Notes: a model not told the origin generated them from the sequence alone. Positions 44,680-53,290 are shown, counted from the stretch's first letter. The stretch: DNA of 64,000 bases from Azohydromonas australica DSM 1124 (GCF_000430725.1 NZ_AUMO01000017.1:186001-250000), one strand, 5' to 3'. Numbers and translations are program-made.

Positions 44680-45288
44680 ATGGCTACAGCACAGAGCGCC
44701 GAACTCGCCGCCGCCGCCGCAAGGCTGGTGGTCGAGGAAGGCATGGAATACGGGCCGGCCAAGAAGCGCGCCGCGCGCGACCTGGGCCGCGGGCGCAGCA
44801 CCGAGCTGCCCAGCAACGAGGCGGTGGAGGAACAGGTGCGCGAGTACCTGCAGATTTTCTGCGCCGACACCCAGCCCGGCGAGCTGGCGGCGCTGCGCCG
44901 GCTGGCGCTGCGCTGGATGCAGCGGCTGGCGGAGTTTCGCCCGCACCTGGCAGGCGCGGCCTGGCGCGGCACGGCCACGCGGCTGTCCAGCGTGCACCTG
45001 GACCTGTACTGCGACGACCCCAAGTCGGCCGAGATCGGCTTGCTGAACCAGGGCATCGACTACGAGCTGGTGGGCCAGCAGTCCCGCGGCTCGGGCCAGG
45101 ACCCTTACGACGTGCTCAGCGTCGGCAGCCGCAGCGAGGAGTTGGGCGAAGTTGTCACCATTTTCCTGCACATTCGCGACCATGACGAGCTGCGCGGCGC
45201 GCTCAAGCCCGATGCCACGGGCCGCACGCTGCGCGGCGACACCGCGGCGCTGCGCCGGCTGCTGGAAGCACAGGACGACGCGGCATGA
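44680..45288 (+). CDS. Conserved betaproteobacterial protein of unknown function, nucleotidyltransferase-like
   Basis: A 202-residue soluble protein I recognise only as a family conserved in betaproteobacteria. The N-terminal half is helical and charged (EYGPAKKRAARDLG, LPSNEAVEEQVREYLQIF); the second half contains LAGAAWRGTATRLSSVHLDLYCDD, reminiscent of the substrate strand of minimal nucleotidyltransferases, but a clear catalytic GS..DxD motif is absent, so function is not assigned. The start at 44680 is preferred over 44671 because a -10-like TAGAAT covers the latter. It overlaps the thioredoxin-like gene by 4 bp (ATGA), so the two are probably co-expressed. Confidence 0.75.
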   Translation: MATAQSAELAAAAARLVVEEGMEYGPAKKRAARDLGRGRSTELPSNEAVEEQVREYLQIFCADTQPGELAALRRLALRWMQRLAEFRPHLAGAAWRGTATRLSSVHLDLYCDDPKSAEIGLLNQGIDYELVGQQSRGSGQDPYDVLSVGSRSEELGEVVTIFLHIRDHDELRGALKPDATGRTLRGDTAALRRLLEAQDDAA

Positions 45289-45797
45289 GGCGCCGCCTCT
45301 GGCTCACCACGGCCGCCGTGGCGGCCGCGGGCGGCGCGGGCCTGGCCTGGTGGCGCATGCAACCGCGCGGCCAGCCGGTGCCGCAGGCCGTGTGGACGCT
45401 GCAGCTGGAGCGTCCGCAAGGGGGCAGCCTGGCGCTGTCCACACTGCGCGGCCAACCGCTGCTGCTGAACTTCTGGGCCACCTGGTGCCCGCCCTGCGTC
45501 AAGGAAATGCCCGAGCTTGACCACTTCAGCCGTGACTTCGCCCAGCGCGGCGGCCGCGTGCTGGGCGTGGCCATCGACGGTGCGGCGCCGGTGCGCGATT
45601 TCCTGCAACACCGTCCCGTGAGCTACGACATCGTGCTGGCGGGCTTGGCCGGTAGCGAGCTGATGCGCCAGCTCGGCAACCAGGCCGGCGTACTGCCCTT
45701 CAGCGCGCTGCTGGATGCTGGCGGCAACTTGCGCAAGCAGCACAGCGGCGAGACGACTCGCGAAGAGCTCTCGCGCTGGGTGGCCGATCTCGGGTAA
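45285..45797 (+). CDS. TlpA-like thiol:disulfide oxidoreductase
   Basis: A 170-residue thioredoxin-fold protein with an N-terminal signal or anchor (RRRLWLTTAAVAAAGGAGLA) and the redox motif WCPPC (Cys68, Cys71) in LNFWATWCPPCVKEMPE, typical of TlpA/ResA proteins. It should act in the periplasm as a reductant, for example in cytochrome c maturation. The cis-Pro segment is GVLPFSAL. It overlaps the preceding uncharacterised gene by 4 bp. Specific partner unknown. Confidence 0.9.
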   Translation: MRRRLWLTTAAVAAAGGAGLAWWRMQPRGQPVPQAVWTLQLERPQGGSLALSTLRGQPLLLNFWATWCPPCVKEMPELDHFSRDFAQRGGRVLGVAIDGAAPVRDFLQHRPVSYDIVLAGLAGSELMRQLGNQAGVLPFSALLDAGGNLRKQHSGETTREELSRWVADLG

Positions 45798-45853
45798 AAC
45801 CCTGAGCCGGCCCGACTGCGAACGTAACAGAGAGTGTCTTTGGGCGTAACCGA

Positions 45854-45873
45854 TTGTTGAGCCTGCTCAACAA
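45854..45873. promoter_or_regulatory. Perfect inverted repeat in the accB leader
   Basis: TTGTTGAGC and GCTCAACAA are separated by two bases. This looks like an operator for a dimeric regulator, or the stem of an RNA hairpin. Confidence 0.5.
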
Positions 45874-45943
45874 GTCGGTAGGCCGATTTTTTGCGAACGC
45901 GTCGGCAACCGCATGCAAAACGCGTAAAGTTCGGCCCTTTGCA

Positions 45944-45974
45944 TTTTTGGGGTGGGTTCAACCCGCACCAAAAA
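45944..45974. promoter_or_regulatory. Long imperfect inverted repeat in the accB leader
   Basis: A T5-GGGGTGGGTT arm and an AACCCGCACC-A5 arm surround a single C, giving about 13 pairs with one mismatch and one wobble. T and A tracts lie at the base rather than after the stem, so it is not a classical terminator. Confidence 0.45.
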
Positions 45975-46130
45975 CGACGTCCGGCATCCGGGAAGCTGTT
46001 ACTTTTTGCAAGCTGCCTGGCCGCCGTGAAGACGGCAGTTGCCGGACGTTGAGGACGTGTACCAACGCATTGAAAAGGTGCAGCAGCCGTGAGGAGTTTG
46101 CGGCTGCCACCGAAGGCCCTGGAGAAGCTG

Positions 46131-46610
46131 ATGGACCTGCGCAAGCTCAAGACCTTGATCGACCTCGTGTCGGAATCGAACATCTCCGAGCTGGAGATCA
46201 CGGAGGCCGATGGCAAGGTCCGCATCGTCAAGGCCGACCCGGCCGCCGCCGCGATGGCAGCGGCGGGCGTGGCGGCGCCGGCCCCGGTGCTGCAAATGGC
46301 CCCAGCGCAGCTGGCGCCCGTGGCAGCGCAGCCGGCGGCAGCGCCCCAGGCCGCCGCAGCGCCGGCGGCCATCACGGGCCACGTGGTGAAGTCGCCCATG
46401 GTGGGCACGCTCTACCGCGCTTCCACCCCGGGCGGCAAGCCGTTCGCGGACGTCGGCCAGGCCGTCAAGGAAGGCGAGACGATCTGCATCATCGAGGCCA
46501 TGAAGATCATGAACGAGATCGAGGCCGACAAGACCGGCACCATCACGCAGGTGCTGTGCGAGAACGGCCAGGCGGTGGAATACGGCCAGCCGCTGTTCGT
46601 CATCGAGTGA
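46131..46610 (+). CDS. accB: Biotin carboxyl carrier protein of acetyl-CoA carboxylase
   Basis: AccB, 159 residues, carries biotin between biotin carboxylase and carboxyltransferase in malonyl-CoA synthesis. MDLRKLKTLIDLVSESNISE is the family N-terminus, followed by an Ala/Pro/Gln-rich flexible linker (about 38-83) and the biotinyl domain with Lys125 in EAMKIMNEIEA. GGAGAAG precedes the ATG. It has a long AT-richer leader, and a REP-like element lies between it and accC, an unusual gap of 171 bp. Confidence 0.97.
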   Translation: MDLRKLKTLIDLVSESNISELEITEADGKVRIVKADPAAAAMAAAGVAAPAPVLQMAPAQLAPVAAQPAAAPQAAAAPAAITGHVVKSPMVGTLYRASTPGGKPFADVGQAVKEGETICIIEAMKIMNEIEADKTGTITQVLCENGQAVEYGQPLFVIE

Positions 46611-46641
46611 TCCGGCCCCTGCGGCCCGGACTGGAAAGTTA

Positions 46642-46716
46642 CCGTTCGGGCTGAGCCTGTCGAAGCCCTGAGGCCTGGCCGGCCTGCAAGCCCTTCGACG
46701 AGCTCAGGGCAAACGG
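46642..46716. repeat. REP-like palindromic repeat, copy 2, between accB and accC
   Basis: Begins CCGTTCGGGCTGAGCCTGTC and ends in CCCTTCGACGAGCTCAGGGC-AAACGG, an inverted pair with imperfect outer ends. It matches the element at 39745-39844. Its position inside an operon is notable. Confidence 0.85.
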
Positions 46717-46781
46717 AAATTGGGACAAGCCCCCGCCGCGACAGCCCTCTCCGGGCGCGCGGCGGCTGCAGAGAAAGCAGC

Positions 46782-48131
46782 ATGTTCAAGAAGATATTGA
46801 TCGCCAACCGCGGCGAGATTGCCCTGCGCATCCAGCGCGCCTGCCGCGAGCTGGGCGTGAAGTCGGTGGTGGTGTATTCGGAGGCCGACCGCGACGCCAA
46901 GTACGTGCGCCTGGCCGACGAGGCGGTGTGCATCGGCCCGGCGCCTTCGGCGCAGAGCTACCTCAACATGCCCGCCATCATCTCCACCGCGGAGGTGACG
47001 GATGCCGAGGCCATCCACCCCGGCTACGGCTTCCTGTCGGAGAACGCCAACTTCGCCGAGCGCGTGGAAAAGAGCGGCTTCACCTTCATCGGCCCCACGC
47101 CCGAGTCGATCCGCATCATGGGCGACAAGGTGGCGGCCAAGCAGGCCATGATCAAGTCCGGCGTGCCCTGCGTGCCGGGCTCCGAGGGCGCGCTGCCCGA
47201 GGACCCGAAGGAGATCATCCGCATCGCGCGCGCCATCGGTTACCCGGTCATCATCAAGGCCGCCGGTGGTGGCGGCGGGCGCGGCATGCGCGTGGTGCAT
47301 ACCGAAGCAGCGCTGATCCACGCCGTGCAGACCACGCGCCAGGAAGCGGGCGCGGCTTTCGGCAACCCGGCCGTGTACATGGAGAAGTTCCTGGAGAACC
47401 CCAGGCACGTCGAGATCCAGATACTGGCCGACGAGCACAAGAACGCCGTGTGGCTGGGCGAGCGCGACTGCTCGATGCAGCGCCGGCACCAGAAGATCAT
47501 CGAGGAGGCGCCGGCGCCGGGCATTCCGCGTCGCCTCATCGACCGCGTGGGCGACCGCTGCGCCGCCGCGTGCAAGAAGATCGGCTACCGCGGCGCGGGC
47601 ACCTTCGAGTTCCTGTACGAGAACGGCGAGTTCTACTTCATCGAGATGAACACGCGCGTGCAGGTGGAGCATCCGGTGACGGAGCTGGTGTCGGGCATCG
47701 ACATCGTGCAGATGCAGATCCGCGTGGCCGCCGGCGAGAAGCTGCCGTTCACGCAGCGCCAGGTGCAGACGCGCGGCCATGCCATCGAGTGCCGCATCAA
47801 CGCCGAGGACCCGTACAAGTTCACGCCCTCGCCGGGGCGCATCACCATGTGGCATCCGCCCGGCGGCCCGGGCGTGCGCGTGGACTCGCACGCCTACACC
47901 AACTACTTCGTGCCGCCGCACTACGACTCGATGATCGGCAAGATCATCGTCTACGGCGACTCGCGCGAGCAGGCGCTGGCGCGCATGCGCACCGCGCTGG
48001 ACGAGACCGTGATCGAAGGCATCCAGACCAACATCCCGCTGCACCGCGAGCTGATGGTGGACGCCAACTTCATTGAAGGCGGCACCAGCATCCACTACCT
48101 GGAAGGCTGGCTGGCGCAGCGCAAGCGGTAA
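46782..48131 (+). CDS. accC: Biotin carboxylase subunit of acetyl-CoA carboxylase
   Basis: AccC, 449 residues, ATP-dependent carboxylation of biotin on Acc[20 protein letters not shown] is the N-terminal domain, the ATP-grasp glycine loop is [14 protein letters not shown], and [16 protein letters not shown] is the catalytic Glu/Asn/Arg motif. Length matches the family. prmA follows after 11 bp with GGAG before its start. Confidence 0.98.
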   Translation: MFKKILIANRGEIALRIQRACRELGVKSVVVYSEADRDAKYVRLADEAVCIGPAPSAQSYLNMPAIISTAEVTDAEAIHPGYGFLSENANFAERVEKSGFTFIGPTPESIRIMGDKVAAKQAMIKSGVPCVPGSEGALPEDPKEIIRIARAIGYPVIIKAAGGGGGRGMRVVHTEAALIHAVQTTRQEAGAAFGNPAVYMEKFLENPRHVEIQILADEHKNAVWLGERDCSMQRRHQKIIEEAPAPGIPRRLIDRVGDRCAAACKKIGYRGAGTFEFLYENGEFYFIEMNTRVQVEHPVTELVSGIDIVQMQIRVAAGEKLPFTQRQVQTRGHAIECRINAEDPYKFTPSPGRITMWHPPGGPGVRVDSHAYTNYFVPPHYDSMIGKIIVYGDSREQALARMRTALDETVIEGIQTNIPLHRELMVDANFIEGGTSIHYLEGWLAQRKR

Positions 48132-48142
48132 AGGAGCTGTCC

Positions 48143-49051
48143 ATGTTCGAGCTGGTGCTGCGCGCGCCGGAGACGCTGGTGGAGCCAGTGTCCGAGGCGC
48201 TGATGGAAGAGCTGGAGGCGCTGTCGGTGTCGGTGGAAGACGCCGACGTCAACACCGAGGCCGAGCAGGCGCTCTTTGGCGAGCCGGGCATGCCCGCGCC
48301 CAAGAGCGGCTGGCAGCGCTCGACGCTCAAGGCGCTGTTCGCCCAGGAGGCGCAAGCCACCGAGGCCGCCACGCTGCTGCTGGCGCAGGAATGGGCCAGC
48401 GAGCTGCAGGTGCAGTCGCTGCAGGAGGTGGCGGACCAGGACTGGGTGCGCTTGACGCAGTCGCAGTTCGCGCCGGTGGAGATCACGCCCGCGTTCTGGA
48501 TCGTGCCGAGCTGGCATGAGACGCCGCAGCAGGCGCAGCAGGTGATCCGGCTCGATCCGGGCCTGGCGTTCGGCACCGGCACGCACCCGACCACGCGCAT
48601 GTGCCTGCGCTGGATCGCGCGGCAGGACGCCGAGCGCCGCGCGCGCTGGCAGCGCGTGCTCGACTACGGCTGCGGCTCGGGGATCCTGGCCATCGGCGCG
48701 GCACTGCACGGCGCCCGGGAGATCGATGCCGTGGACATCGACCCCGCGGCGGTGCAGTCCACGCTGGACAACGCGCAGGCCAACGGCGTGACGCTTCGCG
48801 CCGGGCTGCCGGAGCTGGCGCAGGAACAGTACCCGCTGGTGCTGGCCAACATCCTGGCCACGCCGCTGAAGCTGCTGGCCCCGCTGCTGGCCGGACACGT
48901 GGCCCCGGGCGGCGACCTGGTGCTGGCCGGCATCCTGGAGCGCCAGGCCGACGAGCTGAAGGCGGCCTACGCACCGTGGTGCGAGCTGCAGGTCAGCGAT
49001 GCCGAGGATGGCTGGGTGCTGATGACGGCACGCCTGGCCGACCAGGGCTGA
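48143..49051 (+). CDS. prmA: Ribosomal protein L11 methyltransferase
   Basis: PrmA, 302 residues, trimethylates lysines and the N-terminus of ribosomal protein L11 using SAM. The SAM motif is VLDYGCGSGILAIGAA, with DIDPAAVQSTLDNAQANGV and the catalytic-site NILATPL following. GLAFGTGTHPTTRMCL precedes motif I as in all PrmA. It follows accC by 11 bp and precedes the zinc-ribbon gene by 7 bp, the common accBC-prmA order of betaproteobacteria. Confidence 0.97.
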   Translation: MFELVLRAPETLVEPVSEALMEELEALSVSVEDADVNTEAEQALFGEPGMPAPKSGWQRSTLKALFAQEAQATEAATLLLAQEWASELQVQSLQEVADQDWVRLTQSQFAPVEITPAFWIVPSWHETPQQAQQVIRLDPGLAFGTGTHPTTRMCLRWIARQDAERRARWQRVLDYGCGSGILAIGAALHGAREIDAVDIDPAAVQSTLDNAQANGVTLRAGLPELAQEQYPLVLANILATPLKLLAPLLAGHVAPGGDLVLAGILERQADELKAAYAPWCELQVSDAEDGWVLMTARLADQG

Positions 49052-49058
49052 GCCGGCC

Positions 49059-50117
49059 ATGAGCCAGGCCGCGCGCTGTCCCAGCTGCCGCACGGTCTTC
49101 CGTGTGCAGCCGCAGCAGTTGCAGGCTTCGGGCGGCTGGGCGCGTTGCGGCCAGTGCGGCGAGGTGTTCAACGCGCTGCAGGCGCTGGTGGCGATGCCGC
49201 CCGCGCCGGCTGGCACCACCCCCGCATCGGCCCGAACGGGCGCGCCGCTGGACCGCAATCCGCCGCCGGTGTCGTCGCTGTACCGCCGCGCCGAGCCCAC
49301 GCCGGCCTCGATGCCGCCGGGCGGCGGCACGCCCGCGCCGGCAGCGGCAGTGCCCGCGCCCAGTCCCCTGCCCCGCGAGACCGCCGCGCCGCCCGCGACG
49401 ACGACACCGCGTCCGGCCGCGCCCGTACCGCCGGCAACGCCCGCTGCAGCACCCGCACAGCCGCCGAGCCCCGCACCGGCGCCAGCGCCGGTCCCCCGGG
49501 AGACGGATGTGCGTGCATCCACCGTCGGCACGCCGCCCGACCTGAACTCGGTGCTGGCGGACGACGCGGCACCGTCCGCCTTCATGGACACGGCCACGGC
49601 GGCGCCCTCCTTCATGCAGGCGCCCGCGCCGGCTGCGCAGGTCACCGACACCCGGCGCACCTGGTGGACCGCCGCGGCCACGGTGCTGGTGCTGGTGGCG
49701 CTGCTGCAGGCGCTGATCATTGCGCGCCCGGCGCTGAGCACGCGCTTCCCGGGCCTGCGTCCCTTCATGCAGCCGCTGTGCGTGCTCATGCGCTGCAACG
49801 CCGAGGCCGCGCCGCGGCATCTGGCCGCACTGGCGGTGGAGAGCAGCGCGCTGTCGCGGCTGTCGGGCAGCGAGCAGCGCTACCGACTGTCCTTGGTGCT
49901 GCGCAACCGCGACACCCAGACCCTGCGCTGGCCCGCGGTCGAGCTGCGGCTCACCGACGCACAAGGCGTGCTGCTGGTGCGCAAGGTGCTGCGTGCCCGC
50001 GAGCTCGGCGCCACGGTGGTCGCCATCCCCCCCGCCCAGGAAATACCGCTGCAGGCGGTGCTGGACGTGGGCGACCAGCCCGTGGCGGGCTACTCGGTCG
50101 AACTCTTCTATCCCTGA
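49059..50117 (+). CDS. Zinc-ribbon and DUF3426 domain membrane protein
   Basis: A 352-residue protein with an MJ0042-type zinc ribbon at the N-terminus (Cys7, Cys10, Cys30, Cys33 in CPSC and CGQC), a long Pro/Ala-rich linker (about 45-165), one membrane helix near 205-228, and a C-terminal DUF3426 domain (RYRLSLVLRNRDTQTLRWPA, then AQEIPLQAVLDVGDQPVAGY). The family regularly follows prmA in betaproteobacteria. Function unknown; topology suggests a cytoplasmic metal-binding head and a periplasmic domain. Confidence 0.88.
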   Translation: MSQAARCPSCRTVFRVQPQQLQASGGWARCGQCGEVFNALQALVAMPPAPAGTTPASARTGAPLDRNPPPVSSLYRRAEPTPASMPPGGGTPAPAAAVPAPSPLPRETAAPPATTTPRPAAPVPPATPAAAPAQPPSPAPAPAPVPRETDVRASTVGTPPDLNSVLADDAAPSAFMDTATAAPSFMQAPAPAAQVTDTRRTWWTAAATVLVLVALLQALIIARPALSTRFPGLRPFMQPLCVLMRCNAEAAPRHLAALAVESSALSRLSGSEQRYRLSLVLRNRDTQTLRWPAVELRLTDAQGVLLVRKVLRARELGATVVAIPPAQEIPLQAVLDVGDQPVAGYSVELFYP

Positions 50118-50134
50118 ACCTCACGGACTCCCCC

Positions 50135-51037
50135 ATGCCCGTTCTCGTCTGCGGCTCGCTGGCCTTCGACACCATCACGACCTTCCATGGACGCTTCGCG
50201 CAGCAGATCCTGCCCGAGCAGGTGCACATCCTGAACGTGTCCTTCCTGGTGCCGACGCTGCGGCGCGAGTTCGGCGGCTGCGCGGGCAACATCGCCTACA
50301 CGCTCAAGGCGCTGGGCGGCGAGCCGGTGGTGGCCGCGGCGCTGGGCAACGACGGCGGCCCGTACCTGCAGCGCCTGCAGGACCTGGGCATCGACAGCTC
50401 CAGCGTGCGCGTGGAGGCCGAGAGCTACACGGCGCAGGCGATGATCATCACGGACACCGACAACAACCAGATCACCGCCTTCCACCCCGGCGCGATGCAG
50501 CAGGCGCACCTGATTGACGTGCCCGCGCGCGACGACCTGGCGCTGGCCATCGTGGCACCCGATGGACGCGAGGCCATGCTGCGCCACGCCGCGCAGTTGC
50601 ACGAGCGCGGCATCCCCTTCGTGTTCGATCCGGGCCAGGGCCTGCCCATGTTCGACGGCGAGGCGCTGCGCGGCTTCATCGCGCAGGCGACCTGGGTGGC
50701 AGTCAATGACTACGAGGCCCGCATGCTGTGCGAGCGCACGGGCGAGAGCCTGGAGCAGATCTCGAGCCGTCCGCACCTCAAGGGCGTGATCGTGACGCTG
50801 GGCGCGCAGGGCTGCGAGCTGTGGGTGCAGGGCGAGCGCACGCTGGTGCCGGGTGTGGAGGCCGCGCAGGTGGTCGATCCCACGGGCTGCGGCGATGCCT
50901 TCCGCGGCGGCCTGCTGTACGGGCTGGAGCGCGGCTGGCCGCTGGCGCGCTGCGTGGAGCTGGGCAACCGCATGGGTGCGCTCAAGATCGCGCAGGCGGG
51001 CCCGCAGAACCACCGCGTCGAGCGCATCGAGGGCTGA
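50135..51037 (+). CDS. PfkB family carbohydrate/adenosine kinase
   Basis: A 300-residue ribokinase-family kinase. [17 protein letters not shown] is the substrate-lid motif, and [17 protein letters not shown] is PfkB signature 2 with catalytic Asp254. [16 protein letters not shown] and [19 protein letters not shown] resemble adenosine kinase-like members common in betaproteobacteria. Substrate is not established. The start at 50135 ([12 protein letters not shown]) is 17 bp after the zinc-ribbon gene; the longer upstream frame is an artefact. Confidence 0.88.
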   Translation: MPVLVCGSLAFDTITTFHGRFAQQILPEQVHILNVSFLVPTLRREFGGCAGNIAYTLKALGGEPVVAAALGNDGGPYLQRLQDLGIDSSSVRVEAESYTAQAMIITDTDNNQITAFHPGAMQQAHLIDVPARDDLALAIVAPDGREAMLRHAAQLHERGIPFVFDPGQGLPMFDGEALRGFIAQATWVAVNDYEARMLCERTGESLEQISSRPHLKGVIVTLGAQGCELWVQGERTLVPGVEAAQVVDPTGCGDAFRGGLLYGLERGWPLARCVELGNRMGALKIAQAGPQNHRVERIEG

Positions 51038-51099
51038 GGCCCGGGGCGTACGCCGGCACGCCGGCCGGCGCCCCGCAAGACCCACCCACGGAAATGACA

Positions 51100-51130
51100 C
51101 GGCCCGCCAGGCCGTGAGGCCTGCGGGCCG
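51100..51130. terminator. Hairpin between convergent PfkB-kinase and H1-like genes
   Basis: CGGCCCGC-C-AGGCC pairs with GGCCTGCGGGCCG around a GTGA loop, 13 pairs with one bulge. Neither side has a good T-tract, so it may act as a weak bidirectional terminator or simply protect 3' ends. Confidence 0.45.
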
Positions 51131-51164
51131 CTACACACACGCGCCGCGGTCGCGGCGCGACGGC

Positions 51165-51692
51165 TCAGGGCTTCTCGCCCGTCGGGAAGGGCCAGGCGGC
51201 GGCAGGGCTCAGCGCGGTCTTGGCCGACGCTGCTGCGGTGCCGGTGGTGCCGGCGGCCGAGGCCTTCTTGGCCGACGCCTTCTTCGCGGCGGCCTTCTTG
51301 GCCGGGGCCTTCTTCGCCGGCGCCGCGGCCTTGGTGGCCGTCGCGGCCTTCTTGGCAGGGGCAGCGGCCTTCTTGGCCGGGGCCTTCTTCGCCGGTGCCG
51401 CGGCCTTGGTGGCCGTCGTGGCCTTCTTGGCCGGGGCGGCCTTCTTGGCAGCCGTGGCCTTCTTGGCCGGCGCCGCGGCCGTCGTCTTCTTCGCCGCAGC
51501 CTTCTTGGCCGGCGCAGCAGCCGTCGTCTTCTTCGCGGCGGCCTTCTTGGCCGGCGCGGCGGCCGTCGTCTTCTTCGCGGCAGCCTTCTTGGCCGGCGCT
51601 TCAGTGGCCTTCTTCGTTGCGGCCACCGCCTTCTTCGCCGGGGCCTTCTTTGCCGCGGCCTTCTTGGCCGGGGCTTTCTTCGCAGTTGCCAT
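51165..51692 (-). CDS. Histone H1-like Ala/Lys/Pro-rich DNA-binding protein
   Basis: A 175-residue, strongly basic, low-complexity protein made almost wholly of PAKKA, AAAKK and TTAAA units, like eukaryotic H1 tails and the H1-like proteins of Burkholderiales and Bordetella (BpH1). Three tandem copies of a 14-residue unit ([14 protein letters not shown]) span residues 33-74, and a 16-residue block recurs at 95-110 and 120-135. The end [14 protein letters not shown] is non-repetitive and probably a conserved tail. The start at 51692 has a strong AAGGAG site. It should bind and compact DNA. The copy number of repeats may vary between strains. Confidence 0.93.
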   Translation of the reverse strand: MATAKKAPAKKAAAKKAPAKKAVAATKKATEAPAKKAAAKKTTAAAPAKKAAAKKTTAAAPAKKAAAKKTTAAAPAKKATAAKKAAPAKKATTATKAAAPAKKAPAKKAAAPAKKAATATKAAAPAKKAPAKKAAAKKASAKKASAAGTTGTAAASAKTALSPAAAWPFPTGEKP

Positions 51693-51801
51693 CACGCTCT
51701 CCTTGATCAAGTGACAAAGCGCCGTGCCGCGTTGCCGCGGCCCGGCTGCTCACCGTCCGGTGTTCTGCCCTCAAGGGGTTCCCGGTCCGGCGAACGGGGG
51801 A

Positions 51802-51846
51802 GCGCAGGCCCGGTGGCGTTTCTGTTGTCGCCACCTGGGCCTGCGC
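51802..51846. other. Long stable hairpin upstream of the H1-like gene
   Basis: GCGCAGGCCC-GGTGGCG (51802-51818) pairs with CGCCACC-T-GGGCCTGCGC (51829-51846), 17 pairs with one bulged base and a ten-base loop. It lies in the 288-bp gap between nrdB and the H1-like gene. No T-tract follows on either strand. Confidence 0.6.
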
Positions 51847-51980
51847 GGATCTTGATCGCTTGCTTCTTCGTGGGGTCCCGGTGATCGGGCTGCGACGGCA
51901 GGCTGCCGGCGTGCGGGCCGCCCGACGCGGGAGTCGCGCATCGGCTCCACAGCAGGCGTCGGCGTGCGCCGCGGCCGCCT

Positions 51981-53162
51981 TCAGTCCCAGCTCAGCGCGC
52001 CGCCGCTCTGGTACTCGATCACGCGGGTTTCGAAAAAGTTGCGCTCCTTCTTCAGGTCAATCATTTCGCTCATCCACGGGAACGGGTTGTCCTCGTTGGG
52101 GAAAAGCGCCTCCAGGCCGATCTGCGTGGCACGCCGGTTGGCGATGTAGCGCAGGTAGCCCTTGAACATGGACGCGTTGAGGCCCAGCACGCCACGCGGC
52201 ATGGTGTCCTCGGCGTAGCGGTACTCCAGCTCGACGGCCTGCAGGAACAGTGCCTTGATCTCGGCGCGGAACTCCGGCGTCCACAGCTGGGGGTTCTCCA
52301 GCTTGATCTGGTTGATGAGGTCGATGCCGAAATTGCAGTGCATCGACTCGTCGCGCAGGATGTACTGGTACTGCTCGGCCGCGCCGGTCATCTTGTTCTG
52401 CCGGCCCAGCGCCAGGATCTGCGTGAAGCCGACGTAGAAGAACAGGCCTTCCATCAGGCAGGCGAAGACGATCAGGCTCTTGAGCAGCGTCTGGTCGGCC
52501 GCCAGGGTGCCGGTCTTGAAGGTCGGGTCCATGATCGCGTCGATGAACGGGATCAGGAACTCGTCCTTGTCGCGGATGGACGACACCTCGTGGTAGGCGT
52601 TGAAGATCTCGCCTTCGTCCAGGCCCAGCGACTCCACGATGTACTGGTAGGCGTGGGTGTGGATCGCCTCCTCGAAGGCCTGGCGCAGCAGGAATTGGCG
52701 GCACTCCGGCGCCGTGATGTGGCGGTAGGTGCCCAGCGTGATGTTGTTGGCCGCCAGCGAGTCGGCGGTGACGAAGAAGCCCAGGTTGCGCTTGATGATG
52801 CGGCGCTCGTCCTCGGTCAGCCCGTTGGGGTCCTTCCACGTCGCGATGTCGCGCGACATGTTGATCTCCTGCGGCATCCAGTGGTTGGCGCAGGTGGCGA
52901 GGTACTTCTCCCAGGCCCACTTGTACTTGAAGGGCACGAGCTGGTTGACGTCGGTCTGGCCGTTGATGATGCGCTTGTCGGCCACGTTAACGCGGCGCTG
53001 GCTCAGGGCCTGTGCCGCTGCGGACGGGGACGGTTCAGCGGCCACGGCATCGACGGCGATGGAGGCGCTGCGCACCGGAGGCACGGAGCCTTGCGAGGGA
53101 TTGCTTGGGGTCGTCTGCGGCGTGCGGGCTTCGCCTTGGACGTCGTCTTCCCAGACCAGCAT
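51981..53162 (-). CDS. nrdB: Class Ia ribonucleotide reductase beta subunit
   Basis: NrdB, 393 residues, holds the diiron-tyrosyl radical cofactor. Metal-ligand segments are visible, including [13 protein letters not shown] and the [10 protein letters not shown] helix. The first 60 residues (Pro/Ser/Ala-rich) are a non-conserved extension before [13 protein letters not shown]. The C-terminal tail that docks on NrdA is present ([11 protein letters not shown]). It lies 193 bp downstream of nrdA and has its own promoter and an AGGAAG ribosome-binding site. Confidence 0.97.
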   Translation of the reverse strand: MLVWEDDVQGEARTPQTTPSNPSQGSVPPVRSASIAVDAVAAEPSPSAAAQALSQRRVNVADKRIINGQTDVNQLVPFKYKWAWEKYLATCANHWMPQEINMSRDIATWKDPNGLTEDERRIIKRNLGFFVTADSLAANNITLGTYRHITAPECRQFLLRQAFEEAIHTHAYQYIVESLGLDEGEIFNAYHEVSSIRDKDEFLIPFIDAIMDPTFKTGTLAADQTLLKSLIVFACLMEGLFFYVGFTQILALGRQNKMTGAAEQYQYILRDESMHCNFGIDLINQIKLENPQLWTPEFRAEIKALFLQAVELEYRYAEDTMPRGVLGLNASMFKGYLRYIANRRATQIGLEALFPNEDNPFPWMSEMIDLKKERNFFETRVIEYQSGGALSWD

Positions 53163-53186
53163 GTGTGTACTTCCTAATGTGTGGAA

Positions 53187-53215
53187 ATTATGAGAGGGAT
53201 GCGATCAAACACCAA
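53187..53215 (-). promoter_or_regulatory. Promoter of nrdB
   Basis: On the minus strand TTGGTG (53215-53210) and CATAAT (53192-53187) are separated by exactly 17 bases. It should give nrdB transcripts independent of nrdA. Confidence 0.6.
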
Positions 53216-53268
53216 GCACTTGTTGCCCCTGCAATGCACTGCATGAGGCCCTGAACCATCGATGCTGG

Positions 53269-53290
53269 CGGACTTCATGCAAGAAGTCCG
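53269..53290. other. Hairpin between nrdA and nrdB
   Basis: CGGACTTC and GAAGTCCG form a perfect 8-bp stem with a six-base loop, between the nrdA stop and the nrdB promoter. No T-tract; possibly an mRNA processing or stability element. Confidence 0.5.

Larger units (their letters stand above)
45798..46130 (+). other. 333-bp accB leader region, AT-richer and palindromic
   Basis: No protein gene is supported here. The segment is clearly richer in A and T than its surroundings and has runs such as GATTTTTTGCG and TTACTTTTTGC. It holds a perfect 9-bp dyad at 45854-45873 and a 15-base-arm imperfect inverted repeat at 45944-45974. A long untranslated leader for accBC, as in E. coli, is the simplest reading. 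Some relatives carry aroQ at this position; no trace of it is visible. Confidence 0.6.

Noticed and set aside
45798..46130. A remnant of aroQ between the TlpA-like gene and accB
   Set aside because: None of the three forward frames shows AroQ motifs; the region looks like a leader, not a decayed gene.
45854..46654. A 266-codon frame running through the accB leader into accB out of frame
   Set aside because: It starts with a TTG inside the palindrome and reads accB in the wrong frame; the real accB frame contains the biotinylation motif.
51240..51690. Repetitive DNA that could suggest a CRISPR array or minisatellite
   Set aside because: The repeats are in frame, encode PAKKA-type units of the H1-like protein, and have no spacers.
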